The notes beneath the pieces were generated by a model. The model was given only the letters and a program-made list of their open reading frames with translations, did not search any database and had not been told where the DNA came from. The translations under genes were made by a program, and so were the position numbers. A DNA stretch of 37,888 nucleotides from Candidatus Neomarinimicrobiota bacterium (GTDB taxonomy: Bacteria; Fidelibacterota; UBA8477; JABMPR01). Positions 1 through 7,608 of the stretch are shown one piece after another; within the stretch, counting starts at the first letter, position 1, and the number at the start of each line of letters is the position of its first letter. Location: positions 67,983 to 105,870 of the forward strand of contig JADHUM010000003.1 in NCBI GenBank assembly GCA_016784545.1, given 5' to 3'.

Positions 1-1385
1 TTGTAATAGGGATAGGAAAATTCATCCCGCTCTTCATTGTAGAGAGCTACATAAAAATTACGTGTGTCCAGGATTCTGCTCAGGCTGTTTTGAATGGCCT
101 GAAACAATAGTGGCAGGTCTTTGATCTTATTGGCAAGCTGGCCAATATCATACATGACCTCCTTAGCCCGCATGGTTTTATTTTGCTCAGTTACATCTTT
201 CAGGAGTATAATTCCTCCCTGAATCTGATCATCACTTGAAACCAAGATTTCAAAATTAGCAGCAACTTCAATATTCTTGCCTTGAATTTCTAAAGAGCCA
301 AGGTATGAGGAATGCTCTCCTGCAAACGTCTCTTCAATGGCATGAAGAATCGGTTTCATTTCTTCAAGATCGTACACGGATCTATGCCTGGAAGGTGGAA
401 ATTCAAGACCAAAAAGGGAGGCAGCCTCAAGATTCCAGTCTGTGAGCACTGCTTCAGGGCTATAGCGTAACAGGCATGCCGGAGATTTATCAAAAATTGT
501 TCTAAATTTTGCCTCAGAATTTTCGATCTCAGTATAGGCTTTGGCCAGCTCCGCATTTGACTTTAACCTGATCAGTGTAAGACCGGCTATAAGTGTTGCT
601 AGAAAAAAAGCAACAACCATGGATAGAGCCCACATGAAGGTTGTGGTACCATCCAGAGAGGAACCTGGAACTATCTGTAATTCCCAGGACTGACCCAGCA
701 TTGTGAAATTATGTCTTCCAATGGTGCTTGGGTTCTCGAAATTATTAGGTTCACCCCTCAGATAAACTCGCTTACCTGATAAAATCACTTCATAGTTAAA
801 ATCTTTTATCGAGTTGTTAAAACATTGAGAGACCAACTCTTCAATTCTAAATACACCATTCACAAAACCGGTGATCTGGTCATCCACTACAATGGGTAGG
901 TAGGTGGCAAAGCCCTTGCCGCCCTGAACCAGTTTGATTAGTGGAGAAGCAGTATCGATTTGGTATTGGAGAGATCTATTAAATACCTCGGCTGCATCCT
1001 TAGCTGCTTCTCGCACCAAATCAACACCAACTACTGGTAAGTTGGGAGCCAAGGGTGTAACCCATTGGATAATTCCATTTTCATCTATCCAGTTGACTGC
1101 CTGAAAACCGGGAAGTTCATGTTGTATACGGAGTGCAGTAGTTCTGAATTCCGCCTCGCTTATGAAAGGTCTCTGCTCCATCCGTTTTCGGAAAATATCC
1201 AGACGGGTAATTCGAGTATTTAGAAAATCATTAAGTCTCATCCCCACCTGCTCGGCGGTAACTTGAGTTTTTATTGCAAGTTTTTCAGACTCTTGATCTG
1301 AAACATAGTTTATACCCAGTTGTCCCACTACAAGAACACCTACAAATATGAGGACTGGAATGTATATATGCTGTGAAAGCTTCAT
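1..1385 (-). CDS. CHASE-PAS-GAF membrane sensor protein, 3' end missing
   Basis: An open frame runs from ATG at 1385 to the window edge (461 codons, no stop), so the C-terminus is absent. It begins with a membrane helix (residues about 7-25, IYIPVLIFVGVLVVG). A periplasmic CHASE-like region follows (about 60-230, with FQAVNWIDENGIIQWVTP and a later GFVNGVFRIEEL). A second helix lies at about 257-277, then a PAS domain (about 290-405, FRTIFDKSPACLLRY through GGIILLKDVTEQNK) and the start of a GAF domain (about 415 on, RILDTRNFYVALYNEE). CHASE domains sense small extracellular ligands, so this is most likely a hybrid or simple sensor histidine kinase. A diguanylate cyclase output cannot be excluded because the output domain lies outside the window. 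The Shine-Dalgarno is weak; the start was chosen because the helix begins immediately after it. Confidence 0.85.
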   Translation of the reverse strand, partial: MKLSQHIYIPVLIFVGVLVVGQLGINYVSDQESEKLAIKTQVTAEQVGMRLNDFLNTRITRLDIFRKRMEQRPFISEAEFRTTALRIQHELPGFQAVNWIDENGIIQWVTPLAPNLPVVGVDLVREAAKDAAEVFNRSLQYQIDTASPLIKLVQGGKGFATYLPIVVDDQITGFVNGVFRIEELVSQCFNNSIKDFNYEVILSGKRVYLRGEPNNFENPSTIGRHNFTMLGQSWELQIVPGSSLDGTTTFMWALSMVVAFFLATLIAGLTLIRLKSNAELAKAYTEIENSEAKFRTIFDKSPACLLRYSPEAVLTDWNLEAASLFGLEFPPSRHRSVYDLEEMKPILHAIEETFAGEHSSYLGSLEIQGKNIEVAANFEILVSSDDQIQGGIILLKDVTEQNKTMRAKEVMYDIGQLANKIKDLPLLFQAIQNSLSRILDTRNFYVALYNEERDEFSYPYY

Positions 1386-1623
1386 TTAATGTTTCCGCTC
1401 AAGAGCCCTTATTGGCAACTTGAGCAAGACATTAAACTATTATTGCTAGTGTCGAAAGAAAAATCGGTTTCCCCTATGAAGATTTAGGGTTTTCCTTATC
1501 CACATCCTCATAAAAAACGCTTAATAACAAAATTTATATGATTTTGTGCCGCTTGCCAAATAAGTCAATACCCCCCTTGGACTCACCTGTTTGGCATTCA
1601 GGTATGCTTGCAAAACATATAGT

Positions 1624-4287
1624 TTAGAAATGGAGGAGCTTATTGACCTTGATCAAGAATATGTTATCGGCTTCCAGATTCAGTAGAGATTCCAGATCCT
1701 CACCAGGGTTAAATCTCCAGGCTGGATCATATGCAGAGGCTCCTCTGGACCAGACCAGATACATCACCGAACCAGTGGAGTATTCCCATCGAAGGACGAC
1801 ATTCGACGTCAGTTCACTATAATTGAAGTCCGAATAGACATATGAGATGGGTGAATAGTCTATGATTCCATCCTGATCAATGTCCACGCCACTCAGAGCA
1901 CCGTTTCCATCAAATGAGAGCAGATGATCCGGGAGTTCCTGGAAGCGTCGGCTGAAATCTTCCTGTGTATGGTCGTCTACCCTGCGAAAGTCAAAATAAT
2001 CCGCTCCCATAATAAATGCCTGAGCATAGGCCTGTAGTGAAAGTGTGGTGCTCAAGGTGACATCAGCCCTAAAAGTCATGGTAGTTTGTGCCAATTTTAA
2101 ACCTGAGAAAATATAATGGGGTTGATTCGAAGCATCTTCCATGGTGGTGATCCAGGCCCAGGTATCATCCATGAAGTGAAAATTGGGTCCCAGAGAAAGG
2201 GACACATTTTTCTTGGGTCGCCATGTAAAGGATGGGGATGTATTGAAACTGTGTACATCGTCCCAACTATAAAAGTAGCTAGCACTTATGCCGGCGCTCA
2301 ACTTTTGACGCCAGTCCGAACTAATGTTGGTCCAACCATTCACATTTTTTGAACCTCGAATGGAAGGTCCGCCATGCAGATGGAAGGGTACCATACCACC
2401 CGTATTAAAATTGATTCCTCCTCCAATGCCCCAATTGTTTTTCAGGGTGGCATGGCCATTGACATTCCCACCTACACCCTTGGATTCACCACCAAAGGTC
2501 CAGTTGGCCCATTGGTTTAAATTAATATTGTAATTGAGAAAGAAACGACCTGGCTCCCAATGTCGATATCCTATCCATATGAACTCATTAACATTATCTA
2601 CAGAGCGCATGAAACCCAGATCATTGACTTCAAGACCAGGGCTGGTAGCAAGGACACCACCAAACATGTTCAGCTTACCCTCAGATTTGCCAACGATGAA
2701 CTTGCCTCCCATTCCCGAAAGTGAGGTAGCAGATGAGTCCACACTGAGGTGTTCAGCATCTGGTCTCTGAAAATATCGAGCAGGATGGAGTTGGGTGTTG
2801 AGGATAGCTTCCTCACTTCCCATGACATGGCTAAAAGCCAAAGCAGATTCTATGGAATAAACCCTATCTGAAGATTGGTGATTAAAGTCAAGACCCCCGG
2901 TAAAGGCTTTTTCTCGCAGCCAATCCATGTTGGTATCATCCAGGGAACGCAAAGTAGCTGTGAATATGCCGCCAATTGACGTAAAGCCACCACGATAGTC
3001 CTGTTGAACACGTGTAAGTAGATAAGTTGTAGCAGGCTCAATGACATTGCTTGATTCATGACCATCAGCATAGGTAATCACAGCACTTTCTTCAGCTGTT
3101 GCAGCTGACATGAGGCCGATAGAGAGACCGTTATCAAGTTTTCCGGTAAATTTTCCCGCTGCCAGGATACGTGTAAACTCAGGAGCATCGATTGATATTA
3201 CTGTCCCCCCATCAGAACTGGCACCACCCTGGGGAGCTCTTCCCATACGACGTGAATAGAAGAGTGTGTTTGAAGAATTGTCACCATCACCAAATCCTAA
3301 GGAAAAGTTTAGAATATTACCCCCTTCAATAAAGAAAGGTCTTTGCTCTCTGAAATAACTCTCGAATTCCGTAAGATTAAACTCTGCCGGATCAGCCTCG
3401 ACCTGACCAAAATCAGGATTAAAGGTACCGCTAAAGGTGAGGCCAAGATCAAAATTTTTGCGGATATCTACACCCATACTGGCTGAGTTTTCGTAGTGGT
3501 CAAACTCACCCACGTTGGCATCATTGAAACCGGATCGTCCCAGGACATAGGGTGTTATATATATGGGCTGTTCAGCCTGAATATTGGTTAAACCTGTAAG
3601 TTCACCGTAATTTGAGACAAAGCCCGTTTCCTCATGGGACCAGTGATTCCAAATAGCCAGTTCATTGTCATTGCGAGGGAATTCACGATAAACATTGAGT
3701 CCCCAGGTAAGGGATTCGGCACTATTGAAGCGAAGTTCCCTAAAAGGAATGGCAAACTCTGCTGACCACCCCTGGTCGTCGATACTTACCTCCCCCTCCC
3801 AAACTGCATTCCAGTCAAAATCAGCATTATCATCATCAAAACGTCTTAAATCCTGCTTCACACCGGCTGCATTAAGACCAAATTCGAAAGCCGTTCTGTG
3901 GTCATGATAACTATCTATGGAGATATATAGCCAATCAGATGGCGAGGATTCATCACGTCTGGTGAGGATTCCATCAATCAGCTCAGGTTGATCGTCATAT
4001 GCGCGAATTCCTATATAGAGGAATTCGGAATCATAGGCTACAGCAAATTCTGTACGTTGGGTGGCTTGGGAACCATCATCTGGGTTGCGCTGTAAAAAGT
4101 CACTTTGTTTGGGAAGTTCTTGCCAAACTTTATCGTGTAGTTTTCCATCTACTTCAATTGGGGTACCATTCAGGCGAAAGGCCGAAACACTCCGCTCCTG
4201 AGCACTCCCTTTTAATTGTGGTGAGCCAATAGTAATTATTGGTATTAAACCACACAACAGGAGAGTAAGCAGTCGAAAATGTTTCAT
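1624..4287 (-). CDS. DUF5916-type outer-membrane beta-barrel protein with CBM9-like N-domain
   Basis: 887 aa. A signal peptide (about 1-30) precedes a CBM9-like sugar-binding domain (about 40-235: IEVDGKLHDKVWQ, EFAVAYDSEFLYIGIRAYD, GWSAEFAIPFRELRF). The rest is a long beta-rich region (about 250-887) with the DUF5916 signature (FNPDFGQVEADPAEFNLTEFE, REQRPFFIEGGNI) and a C-terminal aromatic residue typical of outer-membrane barrels. DUF5916 proteins are predicted outer-membrane proteins, with carbohydrate binding inferred from the CBM9 fold; the true substrate is unknown. The start has a good Shine-Dalgarno (AAAGGA). The gene lies 39 nt downstream of the VSGD-repeat gene in the same direction, so the two are probably co-transcribed. 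Confidence 0.88.
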   Translation of the reverse strand: MKHFRLLTLLLCGLIPIITIGSPQLKGSAQERSVSAFRLNGTPIEVDGKLHDKVWQELPKQSDFLQRNPDDGSQATQRTEFAVAYDSEFLYIGIRAYDDQPELIDGILTRRDESSPSDWLYISIDSYHDHRTAFEFGLNAAGVKQDLRRFDDDNADFDWNAVWEGEVSIDDQGWSAEFAIPFRELRFNSAESLTWGLNVYREFPRNDNELAIWNHWSHEETGFVSNYGELTGLTNIQAEQPIYITPYVLGRSGFNDANVGEFDHYENSASMGVDIRKNFDLGLTFSGTFNPDFGQVEADPAEFNLTEFESYFREQRPFFIEGGNILNFSLGFGDGDNSSNTLFYSRRMGRAPQGGASSDGGTVISIDAPEFTRILAAGKFTGKLDNGLSIGLMSAATAEESAVITYADGHESSNVIEPATTYLLTRVQQDYRGGFTSIGGIFTATLRSLDDTNMDWLREKAFTGGLDFNHQSSDRVYSIESALAFSHVMGSEEAILNTQLHPARYFQRPDAEHLSVDSSATSLSGMGGKFIVGKSEGKLNMFGGVLATSPGLEVNDLGFMRSVDNVNEFIWIGYRHWEPGRFFLNYNINLNQWANWTFGGESKGVGGNVNGHATLKNNWGIGGGINFNTGGMVPFHLHGGPSIRGSKNVNGWTNISSDWRQKLSAGISASYFYSWDDVHSFNTSPSFTWRPKKNVSLSLGPNFHFMDDTWAWITTMEDASNQPHYIFSGLKLAQTTMTFRADVTLSTTLSLQAYAQAFIMGADYFDFRRVDDHTQEDFSRRFQELPDHLLSFDGNGALSGVDIDQDGIIDYSPISYVYSDFNYSELTSNVVLRWEYSTGSVMYLVWSRGASAYDPAWRFNPGEDLESLLNLEADNIFLIKVNKLLHF

Positions 4288-4326
4288 ATCGTTCCATTCC
4301 TTTCACCTCAATCCGGAACCAATAAC

Positions 4327-5028
4327 CTACTGCTTCCGTACCTCAGCATTTACGATCTCACCTTTTACCTCGCCACCGTTGGCCAGATAGACAATCACAT
4401 TTGAATCGGGTTCTTTCACGAGGATAGAACCTTTTACAACCGAATTCATATCTATGATAATTTTGAGTTTCCCATTATGATAAAGCACAACATCTGGCTT
4501 GCGGTTTATGATGATGTCACCATCAATCATGGAGCCATTAAAAAGTGAGATATCCCCTGAGACGGTCTTAAGAGACCCACGAAGTCTTGAATCATCCAAT
4601 TCAACATCTCCGCTTACAGTTCCAATATATTCTCCAATGTCAGACCCGGAGTCACAGTTCACATCTCCACTCACTGTCTCAATTGATCCATCAACTTCGC
4701 TCTTCTCATAGAGATGAATATCACCACTTACGGTTTCGAGATTTTTTGTTTTTGCACCCTTCCCCACGGAGATATCGCCACTTACCACTTCTATATTCTG
4801 GACGGAGGCTTTCGACCCAATTGAGATATCACCGCTCACTGCAGAAACATCACCCTTTACCATTGCACCATTACCAACAAAAATATCACCACTTACTGTG
4901 GAGACATTGCGGGAGCTCTTTTTGCCCTTTGCGATGTGAATGTCTTTGCTCACAGAGGACTGTGCATAAGCAAAAGAGCTTAAGACTAGAAGGATTGACA
5001 CGACTGTGATGAATGCTCTTGATTTCAT
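4327..5028 (-). CDS. Exported VSGD-repeat protein, bactofilin/DUF4097-like beta-solenoid
   Basis: 233 aa. I place the start at the ATG at 5028 rather than the in-frame ATG at 5040, because a GGAG motif lies 6 nt before it and the signal peptide (MKSRAFITVVSILLVLSSF, cleaved after AYA) begins there. The mature protein is almost entirely seven repeats of about 18 residues with the core VSGD[IV] (TVSGDIFVG, AVSGDISIG, VVSGDISVG, TVSGDIHLY, TVSGDVNCD and so on). Such periodicity predicts a right-handed beta-solenoid. Similar repeats occur in polymer-forming bactofilin-like and DUF4097 proteins, but here the protein is exported. No catalytic residues are visible. It probably leads an operon with the DUF5916 gene downstream. 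A periplasmic or surface scaffold role is inference only. Confidence 0.8.
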   Translation of the reverse strand: MKSRAFITVVSILLVLSSFAYAQSSVSKDIHIAKGKKSSRNVSTVSGDIFVGNGAMVKGDVSAVSGDISIGSKASVQNIEVVSGDISVGKGAKTKNLETVSGDIHLYEKSEVDGSIETVSGDVNCDSGSDIGEYIGTVSGDVELDDSRLRGSLKTVSGDISLFNGSMIDGDIIINRKPDVVLYHNGKLKIIIDMNSVVKGSILVKEPDSNVIVYLANGGEVKGEIVNAEVRKQ

Positions 5029-5040
5029 AATTTGCTCCAT

Positions 5041-5344
5041 TATTTACTTTCTCTCTAATTGATTTATCATGCTGTTTCTGTAATCGGTCGCACAGTTCGA
5101 TAAAAGGTTTAATAAAAAAGTGGTTCTTAACATGGTCCCCAATAAACCAATCTCATGCCATGCTATGGTACGATTATTTATAATGTTATTTTTATTGTAT
5201 TTAGGCATTATTATTCTTGATTTATATTATCGTTTTGAATGACATATATATCATTTAAATATACTCCCATGTCAGATTGATATACTCAATTACCAGAATT
5301 CATTGAGTCTTAGCTATTCTGAGGAGTTCGACGACTTAATTAAA
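5041..5344. other. AT-rich gap ahead of the VSGD gene, candidate promoter region
   Basis: No coding frame is convincing here. The stretch is very AT-rich around 5170-5270 and contains AATGA-N8-TCATT (5238-5255), a short inverted repeat that could be an operator. The minus-strand VSGD/DUF5916 operon must start in this region, but I cannot pick a single promoter with confidence. Confidence 0.35.
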
Positions 5345-5376
5345 TTAAAAAAGCAAACGATTTCTCGTTTGCTTTG
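5345..5376 (-). terminator. Rho-independent terminator of tRNA-Leu
   Basis: A perfect 10-bp stem AAGCAAACGA/TCGTTTGCTT with a 4-nt loop (5351-5374 on the plus strand) is followed, on the minus strand, by a U-rich tract. It begins one nucleotide beyond the 3' end of the tRNA. Confidence 0.88.
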
Positions 5377-5459
5377 TACCGCGGAGAGGGGTCGAACCTC
5401 CACAAGCTGAGCTTACTAGATCCTAAATCTAGCGCGTCTACCAATTCCGCCACCGCGGC
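5377..5459 (-). tRNA. tRNA-Leu (anticodon UAG)
   Basis: 83 nt. The acceptor stem is GCCGCGG/CCGCGGT with A73 (G1-U72 wobble); a 3' CCA is not encoded. The D-arm contains GGTAGACG, and the anticodon stem CTAGA/TCTAG encloses loop TTTAGGA with anticodon UAG. The long class II variable arm (AAGCT..GCTT) is typical of leucine tRNAs, and the T-loop is TTCGACC. It reads CUN leucine codons and is transcribed singly, with its own terminator. Confidence 0.96.
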
Positions 5460-5505
5460 TTAAAAAAGCGTCGCAAGATAGAAATTGCCTCCTTTGAAGC
5501 AACAG

Positions 5506-5544
5506 AAAGAGGCTGTCTTATAACATGATATCGCCTCTTTTTTT
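5506..5544 (+). terminator. Terminator-like hairpin, also candidate left end of the IS fossil
   Basis: AAAGAGGC (5506-5513) pairs with GCCTCTTT (5533-5540) around a 19-nt loop, and a T-run follows to 5544. No plus-strand gene lies immediately upstream, so a transposon-end origin (AGAGGCTG at 5508) may explain it better than a working terminator. A short sequence AGCCACAGATTCACAG follows. Confidence 0.4.
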
Positions 5545-6067
5545 AGCCACAGATTCACAGGGAATATCACTGATTTATTTAAATCCAAGCTTAAGCGTTA
5601 TTTTCAAGTCAAGGGGCTAGAATCAGCTCACCAGAGATAATTAAACACTTCTTTACTATCCCCCGCTCCTCTTCGACTATAGTTTTATTTGAGTAGGGGC
5701 ACTATCAACCAACCCAAATTCAATATTCACTTCATCAAGACCTCAGAGCAGGAAATACCTGGAGTGACCATTTGCTTTGATTTGACCAAACACTGCTTCC
5801 AGGATAAATGTGAAGAACCGTATCCAGTTCCAATTTGTCAATCACATTGCTGATCAGGCGAACCAAATGGTTCTCTGGTATCCATGAATCCAGACTTGAG
5901 GGAAGGCGTTGGGCCGATGTAGTTGAAATGCTTTAAAGCTAGCTTTACGGGATAGTGGCTTTTCTTATACAACCATAATGTTAGCTGCTATATCTGCAAT
6001 AATATTCATTTATACCTCTATACCCCTTATTTATAAAAAAAGAGGCTGCCCCAAAAGGGCAGCCTCT
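5508..6067 (-). mobile_element. Decayed IS1182-like insertion sequence, internally deleted
   Basis: The segment starts with AGAGGCTGTCTT (5508) and ends with the inverted counterpart (AGAGGCTGCCCT reading inward from 6067). The first eight bases match exactly and similarity continues. Between them lie remnants of the N- and C-terminal parts of one transposase on the minus strand. At about 560 bp it is far shorter than a full IS1182-family element (roughly 1.5-2 kb), so most of the middle is lost. It cannot be self-mobile. I could not see target-site duplications. Confidence 0.6.
5677..5945 (-). pseudogene. IS1182-family (DUF772/DDE) transposase remnant
   Basis: Reading the minus strand, one frame around 5895-5810 gives SSLDSWIPENHLVRLISNV followed by IDKLELDTVL, which resembles the N-terminal DUF772 region of IS1182 transposases. 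The adjacent frame from 5805 gives ILEAVFGQIKANGHSRYFLL, a stop, then GLDEVNIEFGLV, which resembles the C-terminal tail of the same family (usual form FLLRGLEKV, so the stop probably replaced an Arg codon). The two pieces abut at about 5810 with a +1 shift, so the catalytic core is deleted. Further upstream KHFNYIGPTPS is in yet another frame. The gene is dead. Confidence 0.75.
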
Positions 6068-6074
6068 TTTTTTA
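6034..6074 (-). terminator. Strong terminator downstream of the cohesin-like gene
   Basis: An 11-bp perfect stem AGAGGCTGCCC (6041-6051) / GGGCAGCCTCT (6057-6067) has a 5-nt loop, with A-run and T-run on opposite sides, so it can act on both strands. It sits 22 nt beyond the stop of the minus-strand gene ending at 6096. It overlaps the candidate right end of the IS fossil. Confidence 0.88.
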
Positions 6075-6095
6075 TAATATCTTTTTTGGTCTGGA

Positions 6096-7418
6096 TTACT
6101 TGAGCATTACCAACTTTTTGGTAGCGCTAAAACCAGCCGAGCTGCTCATCCTGTAGATATAAATTCCAGACTCAACTCGAACACCATTCTGATTTAAACC
6201 ATCCCACATGGTAGTATAAACACCAGGTTGATGTTCACCATTTGACAGTGTGCGGATTTCCTGACCCAGAAGATTGAAGATACCTAGCTGTACTTCGGAA
6301 GCCTCAGGCACACTATAGCTAATGGTTGTGGTTGGATTAAAGGGGTTTGGATAGTTCTGTTTAAGCTCAAATGCAGTTGGTAGCTCAGCTTCATCATCCA
6401 CACCAACAGTAATCGGGAACATATAATCTTCGCCGTTACTGGGTAAGGGTAATCCACCCTGTGTAGCAACAATTAAGTCTGTGGTGGACACTATGAGATC
6501 ACCCAAAGGTGCATTTGATGCAATATTAAATTGTATTTCCAAAATAGCACCAGATCCAGGGGCAATTTCCTCACCATTGAAATTGACACCAAGAATCAAC
6601 GAGTGACCATCTACTTCATTGGCAACAAAGGTAAAGTCAGCTCCACGGCCAAGCCCTTGCACAGACTCAATCGTCAAATAATCCACATTGTCAACAAGAT
6701 TAAATTGTATTCCCTTTACAGGAACCGCATTGTTCAATTCGATGAGCAGAGGATCAGACGTATAGCCTGGAGATCCACCACCACCGGTGAGACGAACTTC
6801 AATTCCGCCTACTGTGAGGAGACCATTTAACCAGGTTGTGTTTAAGGCAGTGCCATCAGGGTCGGTGACTACCAGTAAAAATTGTGGGTCTGCATTAAGA
6901 ATTTCATGAAACTTTAATTCAATAATTTCATCGCTTACTGAAGGGGGAACAGAGAATAATATTGTGCAAACTGGACCATTTCCGGGAATAATGCTGTTTC
7001 CGCTTGCATCAAAAATCAACACACTTACTGTTGAATCTCTATCATTAAATTCTACAGAAAAATCGCCATCCCATTCGCTATTGCCATTTACATCAGTATA
7101 AGGCTCGCCAGGTGTGTATTGCCCATCACCTTCACCAAAATCACTGGTATTCGCAGTTCCATCTACACCAAAATCATCGTAGGGTTCTGCAGCAGCACGT
7201 CCCGCTGGTACCACGGCAGCAACGGATAACTCGTTGGGTATATCTTTCAAGCTAAATTGCAAACCACCAACAGCAGTCGTATTTACCAGATTTATGCTCA
7301 GTGGAGCAATAGGGTCTGTATTTTGTGCGGAGGATCCAATGACAGACACAACTGTCTCACCAAAACCAAAACTGGCAATGATTATTAGGCTGGTGATGAC
7401 TAGAAAGCTTCTACGCAT
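6096..7418 (-). CDS. Secreted cohesin-like protein with C-terminal sorting domain
   Basis: 440 aa from ATG at 7418. An earlier in-frame ATG at 7451 is rejected because GGAGG lies 5 nt before 7418 and the signal peptide (MRRSFLVITSLIIIASFGFG) starts there. Two cohesin-like beta-sandwich units follow (about 20-205 and 220-340: PLSINLVNTTAVGGLQFSLKD and LLIELNNAVPVKGIQFNLVD). The first is interrupted by an acidic Asp/Gly-rich loop (about 80-120, DVNGNSEWDGDFSVEFNDRD) that may bind calcium. The last roughly 85 residues are a FlgD-Ig-like/type A sorting domain (LKQNYPNPFNPTTTISYSVP, then GIYIYRM and KKLVMLK). The product is probably exported across the outer membrane and anchored or released. Its ligand is unknown. 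Confidence 0.85.
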   Translation of the reverse strand: MRRSFLVITSLIIIASFGFGETVVSVIGSSAQNTDPIAPLSINLVNTTAVGGLQFSLKDIPNELSVAAVVPAGRAAAEPYDDFGVDGTANTSDFGEGDGQYTPGEPYTDVNGNSEWDGDFSVEFNDRDSTVSVLIFDASGNSIIPGNGPVCTILFSVPPSVSDEIIELKFHEILNADPQFLLVVTDPDGTALNTTWLNGLLTVGGIEVRLTGGGGSPGYTSDPLLIELNNAVPVKGIQFNLVDNVDYLTIESVQGLGRGADFTFVANEVDGHSLILGVNFNGEEIAPGSGAILEIQFNIASNAPLGDLIVSTTDLIVATQGGLPLPSNGEDYMFPITVGVDDEAELPTAFELKQNYPNPFNPTTTISYSVPEASEVQLGIFNLLGQEIRTLSNGEHQPGVYTTMWDGLNQNGVRVESGIYIYRMSSSAGFSATKKLVMLK

Positions 7419-7522
7419 ATTTCCCTCCACATGCATGTGGTTGATTTCCATTAAAACTAATTATCCCACCGAACAATCGTGTTGATACTGATCACAGTCC
7501 GGTTCATTCACTAAACAAGTTG

Positions 7523-7560
7523 AAAAATAACGCCCTCAAGGGTTGATACAAACGTTATTT
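7523..7560 (-). terminator. Probable secA terminator
   Basis: AAATAACG (7525-7532) and CGTTATTT (7553-7560) form an inverted repeat with an inner CCCT/AGGG pairing. On the minus strand it is followed by a short U-run, about 50 nt past the secA stop. Confidence 0.4.
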
Positions 7561-7608
7561 GCCTGTCTATATACTGTAACAAAATTGTTAGTGATCAGGG
7601 ACATCTCC

